Assembly: GCA_015491905.1 (NCBI GenBank)
Contig: WGGC01000021.1
Coordinates: forward strand, 1 to 64,000
Reading direction: 5' to 3'
Source of the DNA: Bacteroidales bacterium
GTDB taxonomy: Bacteria; Bacteroidota; Bacteroidia; Bacteroidales; F082
Length of the DNA stretch: 64,000 nt
The translations under genes were made by a program, and so were the position numbers. Positions 44,718 through 52,360 of the stretch are shown piece after piece. Numbering within the stretch: position 1 is the stretch's first letter; every line of letters begins with the position of its first letter. The notes under the pieces are model-generated. The model did no database searches. It saw only the letters and a program-made list of their open reading frames with translations, and had not been told where the DNA came from.

Positions 44718-46517
44718 ATGCCTTCCCGGTTCTTTAAATTTCGTGAAAGTATAAATCTTAGGATTTTTAGTAGTAAAAATAGTGTGATTTTTATACTTAG
44801 AACCCTAAGCTTACTTGTCTTTTTATTGGTTATAGGAACAGGTATTTATTATTATGGATTTCCTAAAACACATCATTCTTTACTGCTTACCGAAAGAATA
44901 ATTGAATGGAGCCTGGCTTTTTTTTCTTTGAAATATTTATTGTATGTTTTTTATGACTTTCATCCTAAAGAGTTTCTGAAAAAAAATTGGATTGAAGGTC
45001 TTGTACTTCTTTTTTTTATTTTCTATATCCTTTTTCCAACCTTATTTAACGATGTTCTTTTTAATGTTTTTTTTAATGACATTATTGAAAATCATTCGCT
45101 TTTACTTTTTCAGTTATATTTTATTAGTATTTTTTTTGTTGAACTTGGTAAGTCAGGACCTAAAATAACAGCTTTAAACCTGAAACCTACTACTATGCTT
45201 ATTTTATCTTTTGTGATTTTAATAGGAACAGGAACAGGTTTACTTATGCTACCGGAAATGACAACTCATCACTCATTTAATTTTTTAAATGCGTTGTTTA
45301 CTGCTACTAGTGCAAGTTGTGTAACCGGACTTATAGTTGTTGATACAGCTACCTTTTTTACACTTAAGGGACAAATTATTATTATGTTGCTTATTCAGTT
45401 GGGAGGTATTAACATGATTTCTTTTGCTACTTTTTTTGCTACCTTTTCTAAATCTTCCGGAAGCATTAAATATCAAAGTATGATTAAAGAGGTCCTTAGT
45501 GCAGAAAGACTTTCAGATAGTAAGCATTTACTTAGAAGTATTATTATTTTTAGCTTGTTAATAGAAACACTGGGAACTGTTTTAATGTATTTTTCCTGGG
45601 GAAACTATACTTTTGCGCACTGGCAAACGAAACTTTTCTATTCCCTTTTTCATGCTGTTTCGGCTTTTAATAATGCCGGGTTTTCTGTTTTTTCCAGTAA
45701 TCTTTATCAAACCGGAATACAACACCTATATGGATTGCAGATAATAATTATGTTTCTGATATTTTTTGGAGGTTTTGGATTCATGGCAATGGAAGATGTT
45801 TTTAGTATAAAAAGGATTAAACAACGTTTTAAAATGCCCTGGAAGAAGTTAAATGTTGGAACAAGAATTACATTGTATGTTTCTCTAACTTTAATTGCAA
45901 TAGGGGCTTTAGGGTTTTATTTGTTGGAAAGAACCCATATTTTGGCCGGAGATGGCATTATCCAAACTATAGTCACATCATTATTTCAATCTGTTACAAC
46001 CAGAACAGCTGGGTTTAATACTGTTGATATTTCTAAGCTTACTACTCCGGTTTTGTTGCTGTTTATTTTTCTTATGTTTATTGGTGCCGGTTCAGGGTCT
46101 ACCGGCGGGGGTATTAAAGTTAGTACTTTTGCTGTAATTTTGAAATCAGCAATTGCTACTATAAAAGGAGAGAAAAATGTCGTCTTTTTTAAAAGAACAA
46201 TTCCTTTTTCAATTGTTGACAGGGCATACTCCATTGCATTGTTTTCTATTTTTATTATATTTATTTCTGCCTTTTTGTTAACGATTACAGAACCTGATGT
46301 TCCATTTATTAAATTACTTTTCGAAGAATTTTCGGCTTATGGAACTGTAGGACTGTCGACAGGTATTACTTCGACTTTATCAGAAGCGGGAAAGTCAATT
46401 ATTATTACATCTATGTTTATTGGCAGGATAGGGTCATTGACATTAGCCATGGCATTAAGTTCACGCGCATTTTATACTAAGTTTAAATATGCTGAAGCTT
46501 CTGTTATGGTTGGTTAA
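44718..46517 (+). CDS. ktrB: K+ uptake channel KtrB/TrkH family
   Basis: 599 residues, longer than KtrB of Bacillus by about 150. Four pore motifs are visible in order: TSASCVTGLIV (about 195-205), AFNNAGFSVFS (about 315-325), TTRTAGFNTVD (about 427-437) and YGTVGLSTGI (about 541-550), each with the filter glycine. Membrane segments run almost the entire length; an N-terminal additional block (about 20-150) precedes the first repeat. Transports K+ with Na+ or H+ coupling. Downstream of ktrA by 6 nt. Confidence 0.9.
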   Translation: MPSRFFKFRESINLRIFSSKNSVIFILRTLSLLVFLLVIGTGIYYYGFPKTHHSLLLTERIIEWSLAFFSLKYLLYVFYDFHPKEFLKKNWIEGLVLLFFIFYILFPTLFNDVLFNVFFNDIIENHSLLLFQLYFISIFFVELGKSGPKITALNLKPTTMLILSFVILIGTGTGLLMLPEMTTHHSFNFLNALFTATSASCVTGLIVVDTATFFTLKGQIIIMLLIQLGGINMISFATFFATFSKSSGSIKYQSMIKEVLSAERLSDSKHLLRSIIIFSLLIETLGTVLMYFSWGNYTFAHWQTKLFYSLFHAVSAFNNAGFSVFSSNLYQTGIQHLYGLQIIIMFLIFFGGFGFMAMEDVFSIKRIKQRFKMPWKKLNVGTRITLYVSLTLIAIGALGFYLLERTHILAGDGIIQTIVTSLFQSVTTRTAGFNTVDISKLTTPVLLLFIFLMFIGAGSGSTGGGIKVSTFAVILKSAIATIKGEKNVVFFKRTIPFSIVDRAYSIALFSIFIIFISAFLLTITEPDVPFIKLLFEEFSAYGTVGLSTGITSTLSEAGKSIIITSMFIGRIGSLTLAMALSSRAFYTKFKYAEASVMVG

Positions 46518-46545
46518 AGCTTGTTAATTTGGATATATCTCCTAA

Positions 46546-46553
46546 TAACTTTG
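46546..46553 (+). promoter_or_regulatory. -7 element (TAACTTTG) before the XdhC-like gene
   Basis: Exact match 14 nt before ATG. Confidence 0.45.
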
Positions 46554-46566
46554 AAAGAAATTTGCA

Positions 46567-47523
46567 ATGAAAGAAACATTTGATTTTATAGAAAAACAAT
46601 TAGAAAAAAATAATAAAATTGTTTTACTGACTGTTATAAACTGGTATGGCAGTAGTCCGGGTAAAACCGGATTTAAACTGGCAGTTTCATCAAATGGTAG
46701 CTTTTTTGGCTCTATAGGCGGTGGTGCTATGGAACATCGCCTGGTAGAAAAAATGAAAAAGAAACTGAATTCAAGTGAAGAACTCTATCCGGAAATAGAA
46801 TTTTATAATCACGACCCTGATGCTAAAGATAATAAGTCAGGTATGATTTGTTCCGGAAATCAAACTATTGCATTTATTCCATTGCATAAGAAAGATTTGC
46901 ATGAAGTTCGGTTAATGTTATCTATTATTAATAATAAAGAAAAAGGAATTTGGGTTATCAATCCAAATGGAATGAGTATAGTGCCAAATAAGGTATTGGG
47001 TAAAAGAAAAATTACGAAGATTAAATCGGAAAAAATATGGGAATATGCTGAGCAACTTGGAATGCCTGACACTCTTTTTATTTTTGGCGGAGGGCACGTG
47101 GGTTTGGCGTTGAGCAAAGTGTTTTACAATTTGAACTTCAGGGTGGTTATTCTTGATAACCGCAAAGATCTAAATACCATGAAGGCAAATCATTTTGCTG
47201 ACGAGAAAATTGTTATTGATTATGCAGATTCAGGGAAATATGTTACGAATGGATTCAATATATATGTTGCAGTTGTAACTTTTGCTCATAAGAGCGATGC
47301 CCAGGTTTTAAAGCAAATGATAAATAAGGATATTAAATATCTTGGGATGATGGGTAGTGCAAAAAAAATTGAAACGATTTATGATAACCTTATTAAAGAA
47401 GGAATATCAACAAGTTCTTTGGCAAAAGTTTTTGCTCCTATCGGAGTGCCTATAAACAGCGAAACTCCTGATGAAATTGCCATAAGTATTGCGGCTCAGA
47501 TTATTAAAGTAAAAAATGATTAA
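46567..47523 (+). CDS. XdhC/CoxI-family protein
   Basis: 318 residues. N-terminal XdhC_CoxI domain (about 10-80: KIVLLTVINWYGSSPGKTGFKL, then GSIGGGAMEHRLVEKM). C-terminal Rossmann XdhC_C domain (about 160-315: DTLFIFGGGHVGLALSKVF, VVILDNRKDL, KYLGMMGSAKKIETIYDNL, and IGVPINSETPDEIAISIAAQI). Members insert or sulfurate the molybdenum cofactor of xanthine dehydrogenase-type enzymes. No molybdo-enzyme or cofactor gene is in the window, so the client is elsewhere or the protein has another role. Confidence 0.88.
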   Translation: MKETFDFIEKQLEKNNKIVLLTVINWYGSSPGKTGFKLAVSSNGSFFGSIGGGAMEHRLVEKMKKKLNSSEELYPEIEFYNHDPDAKDNKSGMICSGNQTIAFIPLHKKDLHEVRLMLSIINNKEKGIWVINPNGMSIVPNKVLGKRKITKIKSEKIWEYAEQLGMPDTLFIFGGGHVGLALSKVFYNLNFRVVILDNRKDLNTMKANHFADEKIVIDYADSGKYVTNGFNIYVAVVTFAHKSDAQVLKQMINKDIKYLGMMGSAKKIETIYDNLIKEGISTSSLAKVFAPIGVPINSETPDEIAISIAAQIIKVKND

Positions 47524-47595
47524 AAAGTGTTTATAACCACAGGGACATTCTTAAATTTTAAAATAAAAAAATTCTGTTTTTATAGGTGTTAAGAT

Positions 47596-48159
47596 TTACT
47601 TGTTATTATATAAGTTCATAGTGCGATCTATTCCGATAGCAACAAAACTCTTTACAATATCAATTGATTTATGAATTTTTGGTGTTAATATTTCTTCTTC
47701 TTTTTTAGTCCATTTTCCAAGCACATAATCAACCTGGTAACCTCTTGGAAAATCATTTCCTATACCAATTCTTAATCTGGGGAAAACAGTTGTATTTAAT
47801 GTTTCTATAATACTTGTTAACCCATTGTGCCCGGCATCACCACCTTTCTTTTTCAAACGTAATGTTCCAATAGGTAAGGCAATATCATCAAGAATAACTA
47901 ATAAATTTTCTATAGGAATTTTTTCTTTTTGTAACCAATATTTCACAGCTTTTCCGCTAAGGTTCATATATGTGGTAGGTTTAATAACGACAAGAGTTTT
48001 ACTTCTGAACTTAACTTTAGACACTGAAGCCAGACGTTGGGTTTCAAATTCTCCTTTTAATTCATTTACCAAAATATCTGCAACAACAAACCCTATATTA
48101 TGTCTGGTATTTTCATATTCTGATCCAATATTTCCCAAGCCTGCAATAAGATATTTCAT
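47596..48159 (-). CDS. pth: Peptidyl-tRNA hydrolase
   Basis: 187 residues. Frees tRNAs from abortive peptidyl-tRNA. LIAGLGNIGSEYENTRHNIGFVVAD (as GLGNIGSEYENTRHNIGF) contains the catalytic His21; KPTTYMNLSGKAV, then ILDDIALPIGTLRLKKKGGDAGHNGL (as DDIALPIGTLRLK and GGDAGHNGL) and RIGIGNDFP. All are standard Pth. Located after rplY and prs in the order prs-rplY-pth, a grouping also known from Firmicutes (prs-ctc-spoVC), but here separated from rplY by a terminator and with its own -7 elements. Confidence 0.95.
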   Translation of the reverse strand: MKYLIAGLGNIGSEYENTRHNIGFVVADILVNELKGEFETQRLASVSKVKFRSKTLVVIKPTTYMNLSGKAVKYWLQKEKIPIENLLVILDDIALPIGTLRLKKKGGDAGHNGLTSIIETLNTTVFPRLRIGIGNDFPRGYQVDYVLGKWTKKEEEILTPKIHKSIDIVKSFVAIGIDRTMNLYNNK

Positions 48160-48175
48160 TTTGAATATTTTATAA

Positions 48176-48183
48176 CAAATATA
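48176..48183 (-). promoter_or_regulatory. -7 element (TATATTTG) before pth
   Basis: Exact match on the minus strand 16 nt upstream of the pth ATG; a second copy of TATATTTG lies just further upstream. Confidence 0.4.
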
Positions 48184-48222
48184 ATACCAAATATATGTCT
48201 TTTATTGTTTTATATAATAAAA

Positions 48223-48254
48223 TTAAGGGGTAAAACCTTAGTCTTACCCCTTAA
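48223..48254 (-). terminator. Terminator of the prs-rplY operon
   Basis: Perfect 11-bp stem TTAAGGGGTAA / TTACCCCTTAA with a 10-nt loop; AATTTTATT follows on the minus strand. About 44 nt after the rplY stop. Confidence 0.8.
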
Positions 48255-48297
48255 CTATTATTCAATATTGAAAATAAAAAAACCGAGATAATTTTAA

Positions 48298-48888
48298 CTA
48301 ATCTTCAGTTTCTTCAGTTTCTTCAGCTTCTCCTTCAACAACAGCACCTCTGGCAGTTTTAACACTTACAACCACAGCATTAGTAGGATCAAGGAATTGC
48401 AAACCATCAATATCAATTTCCCTAACTTTTATAGAGCGACCAATGTCAAGTTTGGAAATATCTAAAGTAATGTTGTCTGGCATTTTTTCAATAAGCCCTT
48501 TTACTTTTAATCTTCGTAATTTGAGTCGTAATTTACCACCTTTTATAACTCCCGGTGCGGTACCTTCCAGTTTTACCGGAATAGCAAGTGTTACAGGTTT
48601 TTCGTTTGTTAATTCCAGAAAATCTGCATGTATTACTTCGTCGGTAGTTGGATGATACTGTACATCCTGAAGAATGGTGTCATATTTTTTGCCGCCGGCT
48701 TCAATTTCAAAAATAAAAACCTCGGGAGTAAATAATACTTTTTTAAAGTCCAGTTGATCCAGCAAAACCGGAACCTGAGCTTTACCACCATAAATAATAC
48801 AAGGAACTTTGCCTTCTTTTCTGTTCTTTTTAGCATCTTTTTTCCCTACGTCCGCTCTTAGCGCACCGCTCAATGATACTTTTTTCAT
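48298..48888 (-). CDS. rplY: 50S ribosomal protein L25/general stress protein Ctc
   Basis: 196 residues, the long TL5/CTC form with two domains. Residues 1-90 bind 5S rRNA (LSGALRADVGKKDAKKNRKEGKVPCIIYGG as LRADVGKKDAKKNRKEG and VPCIIYGG; then FEIEAGGKKYDTILQDVQYHP). The C-domain (about 95-185) has KLEGTAPGVIKGGKLRLKLR. The last dozen residues are an acidic tail EGEAEETEETED encoded by repeated GAAACTGAAGAA units. 27 nt after prs, one operon. Confidence 0.95.
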   Translation of the reverse strand: MKKVSLSGALRADVGKKDAKKNRKEGKVPCIIYGGKAQVPVLLDQLDFKKVLFTPEVFIFEIEAGGKKYDTILQDVQYHPTTDEVIHADFLELTNEKPVTLAIPVKLEGTAPGVIKGGKLRLKLRRLKVKGLIEKMPDNITLDISKLDIGRSIKVREIDIDGLQFLDPTNAVVVSVKTARGAVVEGEAEETEETED

Positions 48889-48915
48889 GATTTTATATAT
48901 TAAATTAAAAAATAA

Positions 48916-49866
48916 TTACTTAGTACTTTGCCCAATATTAAACAAAGAACTAATAGATTCATAGTTTTCTACACGTTTAATTACCTCAGATAATAAGTTT
49001 GCTGTTGTTAAAACTTTAATTTTATCACTCTTTTGCTTTTGAGGAATAGTATCTGTAACAACAACCTCTTTAAAAGGCGATTTTTCAATATTTTCAAAGG
49101 CATTGCCTGAAAAAATGGGATGTGTTGCAATGGCTCTTACGCTTTTAGCTCCTTTATCCATAATAAGGTTAGCTGCTTTGGTAATAGATCCTCCCGTATC
49201 AATAATGTCATCTACTAATACAACATCTTTACCTTTAACATCACCTATAAGTCGCATTTTTTCAACAACATTAGGTTTATTCCTTTGTTTATAACAAATT
49301 GCAAATCCGGTTCCAAGAGCTTTAGCATAAGATGCCGCCCGGCGTGTACCTCCTGTATCAGGAGAAGCCATCATTAAATTATCCAGGTTTAACCCTTGCA
49401 AGTAAGGATAAAAAATAACAGAAGCGTATAAATGATCAACCGGCACATCAAAAAAACCTTGAATTTGATCCGCATGTAAATCAATTGTTATTAACCTGTT
49501 TATTCCTGTTGAAGTAAGTAAATTAGAAATCATTTTTGCACCTATCGAAACACGGGGCTTATCTTTTCTGTCCTGTCTTGCATATCCAAAATATGGTATA
49601 ACGGCTACAATTTTTCTGGCAGAAGCTCTTTTTGCTGCGTCTATCATCATTAAGAGTTCCAGAATGTTATCTGCAGGAGGAAAAGTAGATTGAACAATAA
49701 AAACATCTCTACCACGAATGTTTTCCTCGTAAGAAGTCTGAAACTCTCCATCAGAAAAATGAACAACTTCTGATAATCCGAGTGATGTTCCATAGCTTTG
49801 AACAATTTTTTCTGCCAAATATTTACTTTGGCGGCCGGCGAAAATACTAACCATTGGATCTTGCAT
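48916..49866 (-). CDS. prs: Ribose-phosphate pyrophosphokinase
   Basis: Makes PRPP from ribose-5-phosphate and ATP. 316 residues from the ATG at 49866. The longer reading from 49920 is rejected: that ATG lies in the terminator of the upstream gene and the -7 element (49899-49906) is downstream of it. Motifs: VSIFAGRQSKYLAEKI at the start, YFGYARQDRKDKPRVSIGAK (as GYARQDRKDKPR), LITIDLHADQIQGFFDVPVDHLYA (as TIDLHADQIQGFFD), and the PRPP loop VVLVDDIIDTGGSI. Followed by rplY. Confidence 0.96.
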   Translation of the reverse strand: MQDPMVSIFAGRQSKYLAEKIVQSYGTSLGLSEVVHFSDGEFQTSYEENIRGRDVFIVQSTFPPADNILELLMMIDAAKRASARKIVAVIPYFGYARQDRKDKPRVSIGAKMISNLLTSTGINRLITIDLHADQIQGFFDVPVDHLYASVIFYPYLQGLNLDNLMMASPDTGGTRRAASYAKALGTGFAICYKQRNKPNVVEKMRLIGDVKGKDVVLVDDIIDTGGSITKAANLIMDKGAKSVRAIATHPIFSGNAFENIEKSPFKEVVVTDTIPQKQKSDKIKVLTTANLLSEVIKRVENYESISSLFNIGQSTK

Positions 49867-49898
49867 TGCTATAATTTGATGGAAATGAAAATGCGGTG

Positions 49899-49906
49899 CA
49901 AAAGTA
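49899..49906 (-). promoter_or_regulatory. -7 element (TACTTTTGC) of prs
   Basis: Exact match on the minus strand 33 nt upstream of the chosen ATG; it decides the start codon of prs. Confidence 0.6.
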
Positions 49907-49910
49907 AAAG

Positions 49911-49938
49911 AAAAAATCATGTAAGTACATGATTTTTT
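49911..49938 (-). terminator. Terminator of the endonuclease/phosphatase gene
   Basis: AAAAAATCATG / CATGATTTTTT (11 bp) with a 6-nt loop; T-rich on both sides. 6 nt beyond the stop of the gene at 49944. Confidence 0.8.
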
Positions 49939-49943
49939 TAATT

Positions 49944-51005
49944 TTATTTTAATGAAAATTTCATTGAAACAGGATTATGATCACTGTCCGCAAAATTCAG
50001 ATCAATAGTTTTTACTTTTAATAATTTAATGTTTGGCGATAAAACAAAATAATCAATTGTTGTGGTTCCGTTTTCTCCCCTTACAAATGATTTATTATTT
50101 GCTCTGTTGGTAGGAGCTTTTGAATCATAAGCCCATTGCCATTCTGGAGGAAATGTTTTATTACTCATTTGTACCTTTGTGGGCTCATAGCGGTCTCCGG
50201 AATAATTTCCTTTTGGCTTGAAGTCAGGCGGATTAGCATTCCAGTCGCCACCGGCTACAACATAATTTCCTTTTTTGTATTCTTCCAGCATCTTATCTTT
50301 TAAAATGTTAAGTTCTTTTACACGCAATAAACTGTCGTATATGTATGCTGAATTGTGAGTATTCATTAGTACTAAATCTTTTCCGTTTGATAAGGGGAAA
50401 CGTGTTAAAATAAAACAACGATCCAATAAAAATAATTTATCCGGCCATGGTGCTATCAACGGATATGCATACCGTGTAGCCTGAATAAAAGGGAACTTTG
50501 TTACCGTCATTAATCCTCCTTTTACGTGTCCCATTGGATTGCTCCACGGTACGGGCACAAATGGGCATACATAATTATAAGCAAAAACAACATGGCTGCC
50601 TTTGTCAGCATTGCTTATAGATTTTACTTCATTAATATCATAGCTGCGATTTGAATGTTTATCAACTTCCTGAATAAACCAAAAATTAACCGTATCGTTA
50701 CTGCTTATAAATTTATCAATGCCATGAAGGTATTTTTCTACATCCTTTTTTGGAGGCCTTACTTTTTTTCCTCCGTCATAAAAAAAGTCCATTTCAGCAC
50801 CTAAACCGGCATAACCAATATTCCAGGTAATAATATTAAAGGTGTCTTTGACAAGTGGTTTTACAACAGGTGTCTTTTCTCCTTTCATTAAGTTCATAAC
50901 CTTGGGAGGTTTATAATCTGATGCCGTTATATAAACAATAAAAACAGCAAATAATATAACGGCTATAAGGGTTATATAGCCAACAATTTTTAAAATTTTT
51001 TTCAT
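49944..51005 (-). CDS. Membrane-anchored endonuclease/exonuclease/phosphatase family protein
   Basis: 353 residues. N-terminal membrane anchor (about 5-28, IVGYITLIAVILFAVFIVYI). Fold residues: NIITWNIGYAGLGAEMDFF (about 59-77), WFIQEVDKHSNRSY (Glu about 117), LMNTHNSAYIYD (about 215), VAGGDWNANPPD (about 251) and ADSDHNPVSMKF at the end (catalytic Asp-His). This is the DNase I-like core; members cut phosphodiesters of DNA, lipids or inositol phosphates. The EMDFFYDGGKKVRP segment near 75 is a feature of a sub-group of Bacteroidota proteins of unknown substrate. Active site lies outside the cytoplasmic membrane. Confidence 0.82.
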   Translation of the reverse strand: MKKILKIVGYITLIAVILFAVFIVYITASDYKPPKVMNLMKGEKTPVVKPLVKDTFNIITWNIGYAGLGAEMDFFYDGGKKVRPPKKDVEKYLHGIDKFISSNDTVNFWFIQEVDKHSNRSYDINEVKSISNADKGSHVVFAYNYVCPFVPVPWSNPMGHVKGGLMTVTKFPFIQATRYAYPLIAPWPDKLFLLDRCFILTRFPLSNGKDLVLMNTHNSAYIYDSLLRVKELNILKDKMLEEYKKGNYVVAGGDWNANPPDFKPKGNYSGDRYEPTKVQMSNKTFPPEWQWAYDSKAPTNRANNKSFVRGENGTTTIDYFVLSPNIKLLKVKTIDLNFADSDHNPVSMKFSLK

Positions 51006-51070
51006 CTGTTTATAATTTTATATTTCATTGGTAAGTTGAATTTTAAAATAATATAACAATTATTATTTTG

Positions 51071-51110
51071 CATGATTTGATAATTATTTGGTTTTGGCGG
51101 TTCCATGTGG
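51071..51110. repeat. Possible degenerate copy of the dispersed repeat
   Basis: CATGATTTGATAATTATT ... GGTTCCATGTGG resembles 30186-30227 (CATAATTGAATAATTATT ... AGTTCCATGTGG). Shares the 11-nt GTTCCATGTGG exactly at similar spacing. Confidence 0.4.
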
Positions 51111-51233
51111 AAATAAGTCATTAAAGATTTGTAATATTATGTTTTTATAATAATTTTCTTAGTGTGACATTTCTTTTTGCAATATGCTAAAAATTATTAA
51201 ATTAAAGACTCTCAATACAAATTTTTTTTAAAA

Positions 51234-52079
51234 TTAATCCAAACCTTTTTCCAGCCAATTTTTACCATTGAAAAAAACCACATATTTAATTCCAATATCT
51301 TTAAGCCTTTTTGTTGCTTCATCGAAGAATAAATTTAATTCTTCAGGTTTATGAGCATCTGATGAAATAATAATTGGTATGTTCATTTCTTTTAACTGGT
51401 ATAAAATAAAATCATCGGGAAAAAAACTATTGGAACGTTTTTTATATAATCCACGCGTATTTAATTCAACAATGAGGTCTTTTTCTTTGATTAAAAATAA
51501 TGTTTCCATTGCAAGCTCTTTATACCACCTTTCAGTTTCGTGAAAAAACCTGTTTTTATTATGCATTTTTATTTTATCAATATGGCCTACTATATCAAAT
51601 TGTTGTGTTTCAACCATATCGTTAACCTGATAATAATATGTTTTAACAGCATTTTTTATATCTCCATTAAAAAATTCTCTTAACCCTCTGTCGTAAATTT
51701 CTTTGTTAGGACCGTCTATAAACCAAAGACTGTCAGAGTTGTCAGGTTTTACCAAGTGTACCGAACCAATTAAATAATCAGCTTGAACTTTATTTTTCCA
51801 TTTTCTAAAATTATTAGAAAATACCGGAATATAATCCATTTCTAAAGACCTGTATAACTTTATCTGATTCTTATATTTATTTTTAAGAGCATCTGTTTCT
51901 TTAATATAATCACTAATTTTTTCCTGTTTTAATGAAAATTTTGTTTCAAAAGGTAGAGGTGAATGTTCGGAAAATCCAATTGCAATAAAACCTAAATCCA
52001 AAGCCTTCTGTACATAATCCTCTAAGGGGGATGTTCCGTCAGAAAAGTTACTATGTTGGTGAAAATTATAATTTATCAT
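51234..52079 (-). CDS. PHP-domain histidinol-phosphatase (HisK/HisJ type)
   Basis: 281 residues. Metal-binding PHP motifs in order: NFHQHSNFSDG (about 4-14), AIGFSEHSPLP (about 33-43), YRSLEMDYIP (about 95-104, Glu ligand), LIGSVHLV (about 126), DIVGHIDKIKMHN (about 158), ELNTRGLYKK and IIISSDAHKPEEL (about 237-249). Dephosphorylates histidinol phosphate in histidine synthesis; other PHP phosphoesterases are possible since no his operon is near. Cytoplasmic, single gene. Confidence 0.85.
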   Translation of the reverse strand: MINYNFHQHSNFSDGTSPLEDYVQKALDLGFIAIGFSEHSPLPFETKFSLKQEKISDYIKETDALKNKYKNQIKLYRSLEMDYIPVFSNNFRKWKNKVQADYLIGSVHLVKPDNSDSLWFIDGPNKEIYDRGLREFFNGDIKNAVKTYYYQVNDMVETQQFDIVGHIDKIKMHNKNRFFHETERWYKELAMETLFLIKEKDLIVELNTRGLYKKRSNSFFPDDFILYQLKEMNIPIIISSDAHKPEELNLFFDEATKRLKDIGIKYVVFFNGKNWLEKGLD

Positions 52080-52296
52080 AAAAGAAAAAATTTAATATTG
52101 CAAATTAACCATTTCTTTTTTACATACCGGGTTAAATGTTTTAATTATACTAAACTATAATGATAGATGTTCTTATATGGTGTTATTTAGTTATCATAAA
52201 TTTATTATAATACATATTATAAATATTCATTTTTTTTCATTTGTTATTTATCGTTAAAAGATAAACAAATATAATATTATCGGTTTCTTATTTCCT

Positions 52297-52304
52297 TAAT
52301 TTTG
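52297..52304 (+). promoter_or_regulatory. -7 element (TAATTTTG) before the Tricorn-like gene
   Basis: Exact match, about 57 nt upstream of the ATG. Confidence 0.4.
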
Positions 52305-52360
52305 ATAGATTCAAAAGTTAGAATCTGTTTAATCGTTTATAATAATTAAAACATTTCATT

